From: JANQRA01 sp035762545
GTDB lineage: Bacteria; Actinomycetota; Acidimicrobiia; Spongiisociales; ZC4RG35
NCBI GenBank assembly: GCA_035762545.1
Contig: DASTOM010000009.1
Span: 5,624-69,623 of the forward strand
Length of the DNA: 64,000 bases
Direction: 5' to 3'
Each line of letters starts with the position of its first letter. The stretch's first letter is position 1. Below are positions 42,501 through 49,709 of this stretch, in pieces. The notes beneath the pieces were generated by a model. The model did no database searches and was not told where the DNA came from. It saw nothing but the letters and a program-made list of their open reading frames with translations. The translations under genes were made by a program, and so were the position numbers.

Positions 42501-43154
42501 CACCGGTCTGTTCGGGTTCAACGACCTGGTCCGATGATCGGCAATCAGAGTCTCGTCCACGAGGTCCCGGATGGTCTGTTCGGGGACCAACTCGATCTTG
42601 GCCACCTCGTGAGAGGTGCGGAACCCGTCGAAGAAGTGGAGGAACGGCACACGGGACTCCAACGTGGCGAGATGTGCGACCAGCGCCAGGTCCTGTGCCT
42701 CCTGGACACTCGCCGCAGCCAGCAGGGCGAATCCGGTCTGGCGTGCGGCCATCACGTCGGAATGGTCACCAAAGATCGAAAGGGCGTGGGTGGCCACGGT
42801 CCTCGCAGCCACATGGATCACTGCGGGAGTGAGCTCGCCTGCGATCTTGTACATGTTCGGCAGCATCAGCAGCAGACCCTGGGATGCGGTGAACGTGGTG
42901 CTGAGTGCACCTGCGGTGAGCGCCCCATGGATCGCCCCCGCCGCCCCGCCCTCGCTCTGCATCTCGACCACGTCGGGCACCACGCCCCAGAGATTCGGCT
43001 TCCCGTTGTGCGACCAGGCGTCCGCCAGCTCACCCATCGGGGACGCAGGCGTGATCGGGTAGATGGCGATCACCTCGCTGAGCAGATGGGCGACACGAGC
43101 CGCAGCCTCGTTGCCGTCGATGGTCGCCATGGGGCGCGTTGGTGTCGAGGTCAT
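39585..43154 (-). CDS. nifJ: Pyruvate:ferredoxin (flavodoxin) oxidoreductase
   Basis: 1189 aa, the single-chain homodimeric form. Domain I begins AHLLSEVIAIYPITPASPMGELADAW; the ferredoxin domain holds two 4Fe-4S sets, CIDCGRCALVCPHA and CTGCAICVEVCPAKS; the proximal cluster motif is CAGCGETPYLK; TPP/Mg2+ binding is GDGWAYDIGFGG and ...SNTGGQASKSTP. It oxidises pyruvate to acetyl-CoA + CO2, reducing ferredoxin, and is oxygen-sensitive. The start is ATG 43154; ATG 43130 is also possible. A DosR-like box lies 37 bp upstream. In an otherwise nitrite-respiring genome it points to fermentation or micro-oxic energy metabolism. Confidence 0.96.
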   Translation of the reverse strand: MTSTPTRPMATIDGNEAAARVAHLLSEVIAIYPITPASPMGELADAWSHNGKPNLWGVVPDVVEMQSEGGAAGAIHGALTAGALSTTFTASQGLLLMLPNMYKIAGELTPAVIHVAARTVATHALSIFGDHSDVMAARQTGFALLAAASVQEAQDLALVAHLATLESRVPFLHFFDGFRTSHEVAKIELVPEQTIRDLVDETLIADHRTRSLNPNRPVLRGSAQNPDVFFQAREAANTYYQAVPDIVAAAMSRLGDATGRQYDLFEYFGVAEPETVMVIMGSGVGAAREAVARLNEEGSQVGVVQVRLYRPFDVERFAAAIPDSTRRVVVMDRTKEPGAVGEPLYQDVVSAFAEAGRYLEVFGARYGLSSKEFTPGMVAGVFAEVADPSPRRHFTVGIVDDITGLSIEYDSSWWSEREDVTTAVFFGLGSDGTVGANKNSVKIIGESTDLYAQGYFVYDSKKSGSRTVSHLRVSPRPIMSTYLIQQADFVAVHRFDFLEDFDPLDIAAPGATVLLNSPYPRDDLWDRLPIEAQTHIVEKGLQLWTVDADSIARDAGLGGRINTVLQTCFFHLTDLMPADEAIGAIKGQIRKTYGKRGQVVVARNEEAVDRAVAGLARVDAGTVGSGRRVTSPVPEVAPDFVTRVTATIMAGKGDLLPVSALPVDGTFPTGTAKWEKRSIATEIPIWDPGLCIDCGRCALVCPHAAIRFKVFDADVDIPEGFLWKEPTGKDFPGKRVVIQVAPDDCTGCAICVEVCPAKSKEEVRHKALNMEPKTPHLERERVNFDFFLDLPELDRSSVNLSSVKGSQLVQPLFEFSGACAGCGETPYLKLITQMMGDRMIVANATGCSSIYGGNLPTTPWTVNDDGRGPAWSNSLFEDNAEFGLGMRMAMEAQRQDAVLLVTALAPELGQLAVDILELTENPDYSDLEALTSRQRDQVAQLRDRLDTMEGPLPRRLEGVADSLIETSVWVIGGDGWAYDIGFGGLDHVLASGRNINILVMDTEVYSNTGGQASKSTPRGAIAKFAAGGKATGKKDLGQIAMSYGNVYVGQIAMGANPTQTVKTIAEAEAHRGVSLVIAYSPCIAHGYDMKNQLSHQKAATDSGYWPLFRYDPAREAMGEPGLRLDSRAPTIPFKDYANTETRFAMLGKVDREGAEELLRHAQADIDNRWHLYEQMVNVHRTAEYSEIEE

Positions 43155-43190
43155 ATTCAGGACGGTATTGGCGGCGTCTCCAGGTCGAAC

Positions 43191-43204
43191 GAGGCGAAAG
43201 TCCC
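43191..43204 (-). promoter_or_regulatory. DosR-like box upstream of nifJ
   Basis: GAGGCGAAAGTCCC differs from GGGTCGAAAGTCCC (nsrR-nirK box) at 2 of 14 positions; 37 bp before the nifJ start. Confidence 0.45.
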
Positions 43205-43264
43205 ATGGCCCACCCCCCTTTGACCCGAATCGAACCACACGCCGTGGTCAAATCTGTGGTGACG

Positions 43265-43289
43265 TCTGAGACGCTCTGACCGTCTCAGA
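43265..43289 (-). terminator. Hairpin overlapping the stop of the DsrE-like gene
   Basis: TCTGAGACG (43265-43273) pairs with CGTCTCAGA (43281-43289) around a 7-nt loop; it includes the TGA stop of the sulfur operon's last gene and precedes the nifJ promoter region. Confidence 0.55.
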
Positions 43290-43791
43290 TGAAAATCGTC
43301 TGGGCGCCCTCGGAGATCTCGATGAAATCGGCGGCGCTGATGATCCCCTCGACCCGTTCGTACAGGTCGTCTTCGCTGATATGCATCATGTCAGCGGACA
43401 TCCGGCAGGCCCAAAGGTGCCCACCTGCATCGGTGATCATTTCGAGGAACTCGGGGACGTCGGGGACATCGATGCCCTCGATCTGCTTCTTCATCATGTG
43501 GGTTGCAAACGACGTCATCCCGGGAAGGCCCATGAGCATCGGCGACATGTGGGTCGCCGGGTTCCCCACCGGGGTGAACTGGAGATGGGCCATCGTCGTC
43601 TTGTTGATGATGTCGAAGCCCCAGAAGGTGAAGAAGAGATGGGTTTCCACACCCTCGCCGAGGGCCGCATTTGCCAGGACCAGGCCGGGATAGGCCATGT
43701 CGAGCGAGCCCTTCGAGCAGATGATCGCCATCTTGCGACCTTCGGCCTCGTCGTCGAAGACCGGTACCGGGGCCTCCATTGTAATTGTCAT
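43285..43791 (-). CDS. DsrE/DsrF-family sulfur-carrier protein (DsrE2-like)
   Basis: 168 aa. DsrE-fold features: KMAIICSKGSLDMAYPGLVLANAALGEGVETHLFFTFWGFDIIN and later GHLWACRMSADMMHISEDDL with the likely sulfur-carrying Cys. DsrE2-type proteins carry persulfide between sulfide-oxidising enzymes and DsrC/TusA-like partners, in the cytosol or near the membrane. It is the last gene of a Sqr-DsrC-DsrE operon. ATG 43791 gives MTITMEAPV; the upstream extension to 44046 is a shadow of the DsrC gene. Function in sulfur transfer is inferred from family and operon. Confidence 0.83.
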   Translation of the reverse strand: MTITMEAPVPVFDDEAEGRKMAIICSKGSLDMAYPGLVLANAALGEGVETHLFFTFWGFDIINKTTMAHLQFTPVGNPATHMSPMLMGLPGMTSFATHMMKKQIEGIDVPDVPEFLEMITDAGGHLWACRMSADMMHISEDDLYERVEGIISAADFIEISEGAQTIFI

Positions 43792-43802
43792 GTCATGTCC
43801 TT

Positions 43803-44117
43803 TCAGACACAGCCTGCGGGCTTGGGAAGACCGGCGATATAGGCCATCTTCTTGGCAGGCTTCTTCGGGAAGAGTGCGAACAGCTCTTTGGTCGAGACAC
43901 CACCCAACGTGCTCACCCGACGCAACGTGGCGGTTTCTCCCTGTGCCGCGAAGTCCTCGCGGAGAAATCGGATCGCCTTCCAGTGCTCGTCCCCCAGGTC
44001 GATGCCGATGTTGGCTGCGAGCTGCTTCGCCAGCTCTTCGTTCCATTCGTCGTACTCGGTCATGAAGCCCTCGTCATCGACGTGGACCTCGCGGCCGGCG
44101 ATAGTTGCCAGGCTCAA
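43803..44117 (-). CDS. DsrC/TusE-family sulfur relay protein (single C-terminal Cys)
   Basis: 104 aa, typical DsrC/TusE size. LATIAGREVHVDDEGFMTEYDEWNEELAKQLAANIGI and HWKAIRFLREDFAAQGETATLRRVST are the conserved core; the flexible C-terminal arm ends PKPAGCV, carrying the penultimate Cys (CysA). The second arm cysteine (CysB, about ten residues earlier in true DsrC) is absent, so it resembles TusE or the regulatory/carrier variants rather than the DsrAB substrate. No dsrAB is seen here. It lies between Sqr and DsrE genes and likely takes up their persulfide. Confidence 0.88.
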   Translation of the reverse strand: MSLATIAGREVHVDDEGFMTEYDEWNEELAKQLAANIGIDLGDEHWKAIRFLREDFAAQGETATLRRVSTLGGVSTKELFALFPKKPAKKMAYIAGLPKPAGCV

Positions 44118-44142
44118 TATGAGCCTCCTTTCTGATAATCGT

Positions 44143-45378
44143 TCACTCCGGCGCTTCCTTGCCTGCCATCGACATCAGCGCCGGCAGCGGCAAGTTGCGG
44201 CCCGGAAGGAGTGCGTTCCAGTAGATCCACTTGAACGCTTTCTTCCCCAAGTGATTCACCCGGGTCTCCTCGAGAAGCGAGAACGGGCCCAGATGGGGCA
44301 CCGGGTACTTGCCAGGGAGTGGTTGGGTGTCGTAGTTGAAGTCGATCAACATGCCCTTGCCATCACCCGCCTCGACGAAGCAATTGGCGTGGCCATCGAA
44401 CCGGATCGGCATCTCCTCGCCTCTCAGGTGATGCAGGAAGTTCTCGGCGAACACTTCGACGGCGAAGTGGGCCACCGAACCTGCTTTGGACGTAGGGATG
44501 TCGCTGGCGTCCCCGATAGCGAAGATGTTGTCCCACTCCTTGGAGAGGAAGGTGCCCGGGTCGACCGGGACGTAGTTGAGCTCGTCACCCAGTCCACTGC
44601 GGGCCACGAAGTCGGCGCCCATGTTCAATGGCACGGTGACCAGTAGGTCGAAGGGGACCTCCCGCTCGTCGTATGAGACGAGTGTCTTGTTGTCGTTGTC
44701 GATCTGCTCGATGTAGAAGTCGGTCTCTACGAGGATCTTGCGCTCGTCGAGCATCCCCCCGAGCAGCTTGGAGGCAATCGGCTTGGTGAATGCCCCGTCG
44801 AGCGGCGTCACGTAGACGATCTCCACCTGGTCCCTCATCCCACGCTCTTTGAAGTAGTCGTCGGCGAGGAATGCGAACTCGAGTGGTGCGACCGGGCACT
44901 TGATAGGCATCTCGGTGATGTGGACCACCAGACGCCCACCGGTGAAGCCGGCCAGTGCATCACGCAGAGCAACGGCTCCTTCCAGGGTGTAGAAGTCGAA
45001 TATCGACTTGCGCCAGCCCGGCCCCTCCATGCCCGGGGTCTGATCGGGCCGTGGCGTCGTGCCGGTGGCGACGACCAGTTGGTCGTAGTTGAAGGACCTG
45101 CCGTCTGTGAGCTGAACCTTGTTGTGCTCGGGGAGCACCCGGTCGACCTCCCCGGTCACCAGTTCGACCCCGTCCGGAATGAACCGCGACGAGGGCTTTC
45201 TGATCTCCTCAGGTGTGTAGATCCCGAAGGGGATGAAGAGGTAGCCGGGTTGGTAGTGGTGCTCCTGACGCGGCTCGACGACCGTGATCGACCACTCGCT
45301 CCTGCGAAGGAGGGGCCGCATCTTGTTGGCCAGAGTGGTTCCGGCCATGCCGCCACCGAGCACCAGCATGTGTCTCAC
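44143..45378 (-). CDS. Sulfide:quinone oxidoreductase-like FAD/NAD(P)-binding protein
   Basis: 411 aa flavoprotein. N-terminal dinucleotide motif MLVLGGGMAGTTLANKM, second motif around QLVVATGTTPRPDQTPG, cysteine in KCPVAPLEFAFLADDYF (catalytic-type Cys of SQR), and conserved FAIGDASDIPTSKAGSVAHFAVEVFAENFL. Layout matches type-V/III-like SQRs that oxidise sulfide and feed electrons to quinone at the inner membrane. GTG 45378 with AGGAG 8 nt before is the likely start; ATG 45369 is possible. First gene of the operon with DsrC and DsrE genes, which would receive the sulfane sulfur. Confidence 0.85.
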   Translation of the reverse strand: MRHMLVLGGGMAGTTLANKMRPLLRRSEWSITVVEPRQEHHYQPGYLFIPFGIYTPEEIRKPSSRFIPDGVELVTGEVDRVLPEHNKVQLTDGRSFNYDQLVVATGTTPRPDQTPGMEGPGWRKSIFDFYTLEGAVALRDALAGFTGGRLVVHITEMPIKCPVAPLEFAFLADDYFKERGMRDQVEIVYVTPLDGAFTKPIASKLLGGMLDERKILVETDFYIEQIDNDNKTLVSYDEREVPFDLLVTVPLNMGADFVARSGLGDELNYVPVDPGTFLSKEWDNIFAIGDASDIPTSKAGSVAHFAVEVFAENFLHHLRGEEMPIRFDGHANCFVEAGDGKGMLIDFNYDTQPLPGKYPVPHLGPFSLLEETRVNHLGKKAFKWIYWNALLPGRNLPLPALMSMAGKEAPE

Positions 45379-45486
45379 TGAGAGGACTCCTTGATAGACG
45401 CAGGGTGTGGGTCATCCACTCCCCCATCGTCGACTGCCGAGTCCGCACGGCCTAGGGGCTTTGGGCACATGTTGGAGTGCCTTTAG

Positions 45487-45501
45487 GTTCCGCAGCGGAA
45501 C
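45487..45501. promoter_or_regulatory. Perfect 15-bp palindrome upstream of the sulfur operon
   Basis: GTTCCGC-A-GCGGAAC, 109 bp upstream of the sqr start. It is suitable as an operator for a dimeric regulator; no matching regulator gene is adjacent. Confidence 0.35.
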
Positions 45502-45621
45502 GGGTGTCGCTCCGCTTTGCCCTGATCCTCGAACACCTTCACAGGAACAGGCACGCACAGGCTGCCAACACAACGAAAAACGGGTCCCAAGTCTCTGGCA
45601 GGGGCGATGTGACTCACCCGT

Positions 45622-45635
45622 GTGACTTTCGACTC
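45622..45635 (+). promoter_or_regulatory. DosR-like box between sqr and the conserved hypothetical gene
   Basis: GTGACTTTCGACTC matches GGGACTTTCGACCC at 12 of 14 positions. A further GGACTTTC lies at 45648-45655. Confidence 0.4.
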
Positions 45636-45670
45636 TGGCACCACCGAGGACTTTCACGAATGTTGGAAGC

Positions 45671-46282
45671 ATGACAGGAGACGAAGCCCTGGCTGGCGGC
45701 GTCCCGGCCAGGACCAGGACCTCGGTTTTGTTCGCAGAGTCACGATGTGTGGCGAAGACGCTGGCGCTTCTGGCCCGCAATGAGATCGCGCTCCCGTCGG
45801 AGAATCGTGGGACGTCGGTCCTGTTCGCTGACGGAAGCCGGTCCGAGGTGTACCGGGAGACGACGATGCGAAGGCGGCGCTACGAAGGGCTTGTGCTGAT
45901 AGCCGTCAGGTTCCGGCTCCGTCTGCTCGGCTCCAGTCGGATCGCCCACTGGCTGTTTCGCGTCGAGTCACTGCTCAACACACTCCTCTTTGCGGCGCAT
46001 CGTGGCTTTCAGACCAAGCTGTGGCTGACGGACCTCGAAACTGGCTACTACCGGGGCATATACGAGTGGCAGGGTCGCGATGACGCCATCGACTATGCCG
46101 AAACCCTGAGAGTGGTCTTGCGACCCTGGGTTCAAGCGGGGACCTTTGCCTACCGAGTGATCGAGGATCGATCCCGCGGGGATTATCTAGAGGGAGTGAG
46201 CCCGGACGAGATGTCGGTCGAGGATTCCGGATGGTGGCTGCCCGTAGGGTCATCAAAGGTCGCCACAAATGAGCCCCGTTAG
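45671..46282 (+). CDS. Conserved actinobacterial hypothetical protein
   Basis: 203 aa. The C-terminal two thirds resemble a recurring actinobacterial family (LFADGSRSEVYRETTMRRRRYEGLVLIAVRFRLRLLG; FAAHRGFQTKLWLTDLETGYYRGIYEWQGRDDA; TLRVVLRPWVQAG), a ferredoxin-like (dimeric alpha-beta barrel) fold plausibly similar to monooxygenase or YdhR-like domains. The N-terminal 45 residues (RTSVLFAESRCVAKTLALLARNE) partly repeat the start of the family segment (TSVLFA twice) and may be non-authentic; the true start could lie near 45816-45870. It overlaps the downstream FAD monooxygenase gene by 14 bp, so they are co-transcribed and probably act together. Confidence 0.6.
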   Translation: MTGDEALAGGVPARTRTSVLFAESRCVAKTLALLARNEIALPSENRGTSVLFADGSRSEVYRETTMRRRRYEGLVLIAVRFRLRLLGSSRIAHWLFRVESLLNTLLFAAHRGFQTKLWLTDLETGYYRGIYEWQGRDDAIDYAETLRVVLRPWVQAGTFAYRVIEDRSRGDYLEGVSPDEMSVEDSGWWLPVGSSKVATNEPR

Positions 46283-47801
46283 CGATCTCGTCGTCGTCGG
46301 CGCCGGGCCAACCGGTCTCACCCTCGCTCTCCAAGCATCGATGTTGGGCGCCAGAGTTCGTCTTCTCGAGCGTCGCACCGCGCCCAGGCTCGAGGCTCCT
46401 GCGCTGGCGATACATCCCCGGACCATGGAGATCCTGCGTGGCATCGGAGTGGCCGACGCGCTGATGACCAAGGGCCTGTCGAGGGTGGCCCTCGAGATTC
46501 ACATCGGCGACACCACCATCGAGGGCAGCCTCGGGGAACTTCGCCTACCTTCCACCGAGTTCCCATTCATCTTCTTCGCACCCCAGCCGGAGGTCGAAAC
46601 AGTCCTGAGGAAGTCCCTGACCGATATCGGGGTCAGCGTTGAATGGGGATCGACCTTCCTCGGCTGGGAACAACACGACGGACGGATCGTCGCTCGCGTC
46701 GACGTCAAAGGAAGAGAGCAGTTCCTCGACAGTCATTACCTGGTTGGCTGCGACGGGGCAGACAGCACCGTTCGTCGGGAATCCGGGATCCGATTCCGCG
46801 GGAGGCGATATCGAGAGTCGATCCTCGTCGCCGACACCACCGTCCCCGGATACTTGGAGCCCGGCACGGCCCACGCCTTCGTCCGGGCACGGGGCATCCT
46901 CTTCTTCTTTCCTCTTCCCTCAGGAGTCTGGCGTCTGATCGGCCCCGGTCAGGGCGGTGAGACCACTGAAGGGGTTAGGGCCCTCGTCGATCGTCACACC
47001 AATGGGGAGGTCGGGCTCGGCGACGTTCACTGGGTCAAGACCGTGCGGCCGCAGCATCGGTTGGCGCGGGTCTATCGGCAGGGGAGAGTGTTCCTCGCCG
47101 GCGATGCGGCTCACGTTCACAGCCCGGCAGGAGCCCAAGGAATGAACACCGGGATCCAGGACGCAGCGAACCTGGGGTGGAAGATAGGCCTCGCCCTGCG
47201 CGGCGCACCAGAGTCCCTCCTCGACTCCTATGAGCAGGAACGCCGCCCGGTAGCGAAACATGTCGTGAGAATCACCGGGCTGGCCTTCGCCCTCGAAGTC
47301 TCTCAGTTCGCACCGTTGCGATGGGGTCGGAGGTGGGCAGCCCGGCCGGTGGCCAGCCTGCTCCTCCCCCATCCCACACTGGTATCGGGGCTGGCCAGGA
47401 TGGTCTCCGGCTTGGACACGAGATACCGGCAGGGAGCAATTGACGACGATGGTGGTTCATCTCGATGGGCATCCGGGATGCGTCTCCCCGACCGTGTGAT
47501 CGACGAGCAAGGCTCGAGGCTCCATCATCTGATCGATGCCAGCAGCTTCCACCTTCTCGTGTTCGATGATGGGCTCGACACTTCGTCGACAGACTGGGCG
47601 TGGGAACCAGGTGTGGTGACGATCCACATGGTCGACCCGCCTGCTGGGCCCAAGCGACGCCATCCCGCCTGGGTTCTCGTCCGCCCCGACGGCTACATAG
47701 CCACATCGAGCCAAGACGCTGACTTCGAGGCCGCGCAGACCTATCTCCGCCGATGGTTGGGTGGTGAGCAGCTGATCGCGCCAGCGACATCGGCCATGTA
47801 G
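46269..47801 (+). CDS. FAD-dependent aromatic monooxygenase (PheA/TfdB family)
   Basis: 510 aa. FAD motifs: N-terminal LVVVGAGPTGLTLALQASMLGA (GxGxxG), the DG motif in YLVGCDGADSTVR, and GDAAHVHSPAGAQGMNTGIQDAANLGWKI (GD motif) with thioredoxin-like C-terminal domain. The family hydroxylates phenols, resorcinol-like rings or polyketide aromatics with NADPH. ATG 46269 overlaps the preceding gene, coupling translation. Substrate unclear; could be catabolic or specialised metabolism. Confidence 0.9.
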   Translation: MSPVSDLVVVGAGPTGLTLALQASMLGARVRLLERRTAPRLEAPALAIHPRTMEILRGIGVADALMTKGLSRVALEIHIGDTTIEGSLGELRLPSTEFPFIFFAPQPEVETVLRKSLTDIGVSVEWGSTFLGWEQHDGRIVARVDVKGREQFLDSHYLVGCDGADSTVRRESGIRFRGRRYRESILVADTTVPGYLEPGTAHAFVRARGILFFFPLPSGVWRLIGPGQGGETTEGVRALVDRHTNGEVGLGDVHWVKTVRPQHRLARVYRQGRVFLAGDAAHVHSPAGAQGMNTGIQDAANLGWKIGLALRGAPESLLDSYEQERRPVAKHVVRITGLAFALEVSQFAPLRWGRRWAARPVASLLLPHPTLVSGLARMVSGLDTRYRQGAIDDDGGSSRWASGMRLPDRVIDEQGSRLHHLIDASSFHLLVFDDGLDTSSTDWAWEPGVVTIHMVDPPAGPKRRHPAWVLVRPDGYIATSSQDADFEAAQTYLRRWLGGEQLIAPATSAM

Positions 47802-47868
47802 GGGGCCGGGAAGGGGTCGATCCGACTCACTCGTCTTCGGATCCAGGTGCTCTCGACGCTGGAGTCGA

Positions 47869-48369
47869 TCACATTTCCAGACGTTCGGCCTGTTGCCTCA
47901 ACAGTTCCTCGACCGGGCTGGGCAGAGTCGTCTCGAAGTCGATGAGCTTGGCCCACGTCGGTGTGACGACGATCCGGACCATTCCATCGCTGTACAGCGA
48001 GCGCACCCCCGCCTCCCACTCGACTCTCTGCTCGGGAGTCATCTGATAGCTGGTGTTCGCCTCGAGATATTCGTCGGGGATGTCGTCGACGTAGTCGAGT
48101 TCCGCCCGACCCCTGATCAGCAGGATCTTGGGAGGGTGGACCTCTGTGTCGATCGTCAGTGCCACTCCCGGATCTGCGGACAGTGCCCGCAGCTTCGGGG
48201 CGTTCTTGGGGGTGCACATGATTATCTCCGAGCCGTTCCAGGAGAAGCCGATCGGAACGTTTCTGGGTGTGCCGTCCTTGGCGACATATGCCAGGCGGGT
48301 GATGTCACGGGCCAGGAGTTCTCGACTGATCGGTCGGCTCAGGACTTCGGTGATCTCATTCGTGTGCAT
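47869..48369 (-). CDS. Pyridoxamine 5'-phosphate oxidase-fold protein
   Basis: 166 aa PPOX split barrel. N-terminal MHTNEITEVLSRPISRELLARDITRLAYVAKDGTPRNVPIGFSWNGSEIIMCT and KLRALSADPGVALTIDTE are typical of the actinobacterial flavin/F420-binding PPOX group. ATG 48369 chosen over the ORF start 48453 because upstream residues lack similarity. Convergent with the FAD monooxygenase. Neighbour of a DHFR-fold gene on the same strand (37-bp gap); a small reductase operon is possible. Confidence 0.85.
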   Translation of the reverse strand: MHTNEITEVLSRPISRELLARDITRLAYVAKDGTPRNVPIGFSWNGSEIIMCTPKNAPKLRALSADPGVALTIDTEVHPPKILLIRGRAELDYVDDIPDEYLEANTSYQMTPEQRVEWEAGVRSLYSDGMVRIVVTPTWAKLIDFETTLPSPVEELLRQQAERLEM

Positions 48370-48406
48370 GACTCCTCCTCGCGTGGAGACTCCCCCGCCT
48401 GGCTCC

Positions 48407-49003
48407 TCAGAGACCCGGTGGTTGGTCGAGCACGGTGGGGCGGTACTCGACAATTTGGATTTGCCCGTCGAGGGTCTGACTGGAGATCATCTCGAGGGCG
48501 ACGTCGGGATAGCCGTCATAGATGCGTTCCGCCCCTGTGGCACCAGTGATCACGGGGAAGATGCCAACGCGGAACCGATCCACGAGGCCAGCTTCGAGTA
48601 GCGACCGACACAGACTGAGACTGCCAAGCGTGCTGAGGAGGCCTGAATCCTCGCTCTTCATCGTCCTGACCGCATCGACAGCTTCGCCACGCACGACTGA
48701 GCTGTTGGCCCAGGCCAGGGGTTCGTCCAGAGAGGAGGAGAACACGATCTTCTCGGCGAGGGTGAGCGCGTCTACAGAGGCTTGCTCCTCGGGTCTGAAT
48801 TCGTCTGTCCCATCAGGCATCTCACCCATCGAGAAACTCGACATCAGCCGGTACGTATTGGCGCCCATCAGGTAGGTGACTTCAGGCTGTTCGTCCAGCC
48901 ACTCGAGATACTCGGGGCCTTCCAGGCCCCAGAAGCCGGGCCAGCCCTCTCCCGATGCGTAACCATCCAGGGACGTAATGAAATCGACGAGTAGCTCTGC
49001 CAT
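48407..49003 (-). CDS. Dihydrofolate reductase-fold protein (RibD C-terminal family)
   Basis: 198 aa. LVDFITSLDGYASGEGWPGFWGLEGPEY, GANTYRLM, and LSLCRSLLEAGLVDRFRVGIFPVITGATGAERIY are RibD_C features. It is a paralog of 22947-23543 (same length) but distant. Canonical DHFR residues are not kept. ATG 49003 fits the family; the GTG-like start at 49072 is too far. NADPH- or F420-linked reductase of unknown substrate. Confidence 0.85.
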   Translation of the reverse strand: MAELLVDFITSLDGYASGEGWPGFWGLEGPEYLEWLDEQPEVTYLMGANTYRLMSSFSMGEMPDGTDEFRPEEQASVDALTLAEKIVFSSSLDEPLAWANSSVVRGEAVDAVRTMKSEDSGLLSTLGSLSLCRSLLEAGLVDRFRVGIFPVITGATGAERIYDGYPDVALEMISSQTLDGQIQIVEYRPTVLDQPPGL

Positions 49004-49227
49004 GAGCGATCCCTTCTGCCGACAGCGGCGTTCTGGTGGCTGCCGGTCGGTCAGCGCGAACGTACCCGACACAGGTACCTGCTAACCCAGAAGCATTTGC
49101 TTGGGGCCTCCTCGACCTCCAGCTCTTGCTCCGCCGACACGGTCACTCCGGCACGGAAAGCACCCTCGAAGATTCGGAGCCACCGTGAAGATCGTCAGCC
49201 CGAGCCGCCCGTGTGACGACGGGCGAC

Positions 49228-49254
49228 GGGGCGGGCTCTGAACCCGCGACCTTC
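49228..49254 (-). other. tRNA T-arm-like fragment (possible old attachment site)
   Basis: Reads on the minus strand as AAGGTC-GCGGG-TTCAGAG-CCCGC-CCC, a T-arm with flanking bases, 24 of 26 positions identical to the tRNA-Met fragment at 58527-58573 and in the same orientation. No anticodon arm or 5' half accompanies it. It precedes the lipoprotein/Trk region and could mark the left edge of an older insertion. Confidence 0.4.
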
Positions 49255-49270
49255 CCGAGTCGATGTAGGG

Positions 49271-49690
49271 TTGACGGGTTTGACTCGGGACCCAGATCTT
49301 CCTCATGACCCCAGAACCTCCAGATGGAGACTCTCATTGGTGCTCGCTGTCACGGTCACGGTCACTGCCACGGCTTGCGGAGATGGGAACGAGCCCGTCG
49401 GTGAATGGGAGAGGAGTTGGGGGGACATCGTTGCCACCGTGGCCGGGGCCACCGATGGCGACCTCACACCTGAGCAGTGCCAGGACCTGCTCGGATATCT
49501 GCGAGTGCAGCGCACGGTCGTGACGCCCGTGCCCCTCGAGGACCTGGAAACACCGGTCGACACCTGGTTCAACGAGGCCGAAAGTATCTTCTTCGATTGC
49601 GACTTCGATTCGGATCGCTCCAGGGAGACGCTTCTGACTCTCGAGGCCGTGGAAGGCGAGGTCGACATCGTGCTCGAGGTCGAACAGTGA
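49271..49690 (+). CDS. Predicted lipoprotein, first gene of the Trk region
   Basis: 139 aa as drawn from TTG 49271; the start is uncertain (TTG 49280 also in frame). A signal peptide LSLVLAVTVTVTATACGDG with lipobox ATAC is visible, followed by a soluble acidic domain (EPVGEWERSWGDIVATVAG, DLTPEQCQDLLGYLRVQR, ESIFFDCDFDSDRS) with two or three cysteines. No family recognised. It ends 19 bp before trkA; it may be co-transcribed or may belong to the left flank. Confidence 0.6.
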   Translation: MTGLTRDPDLPHDPRTSRWRLSLVLAVTVTVTATACGDGNEPVGEWERSWGDIVATVAGATDGDLTPEQCQDLLGYLRVQRTVVTPVPLEDLETPVDTWFNEAESIFFDCDFDSDRSRETLLTLEAVEGEVDIVLEVEQ

Positions 49691-49709
49691 TGACACAGAC
49701 AGGTGCCGG

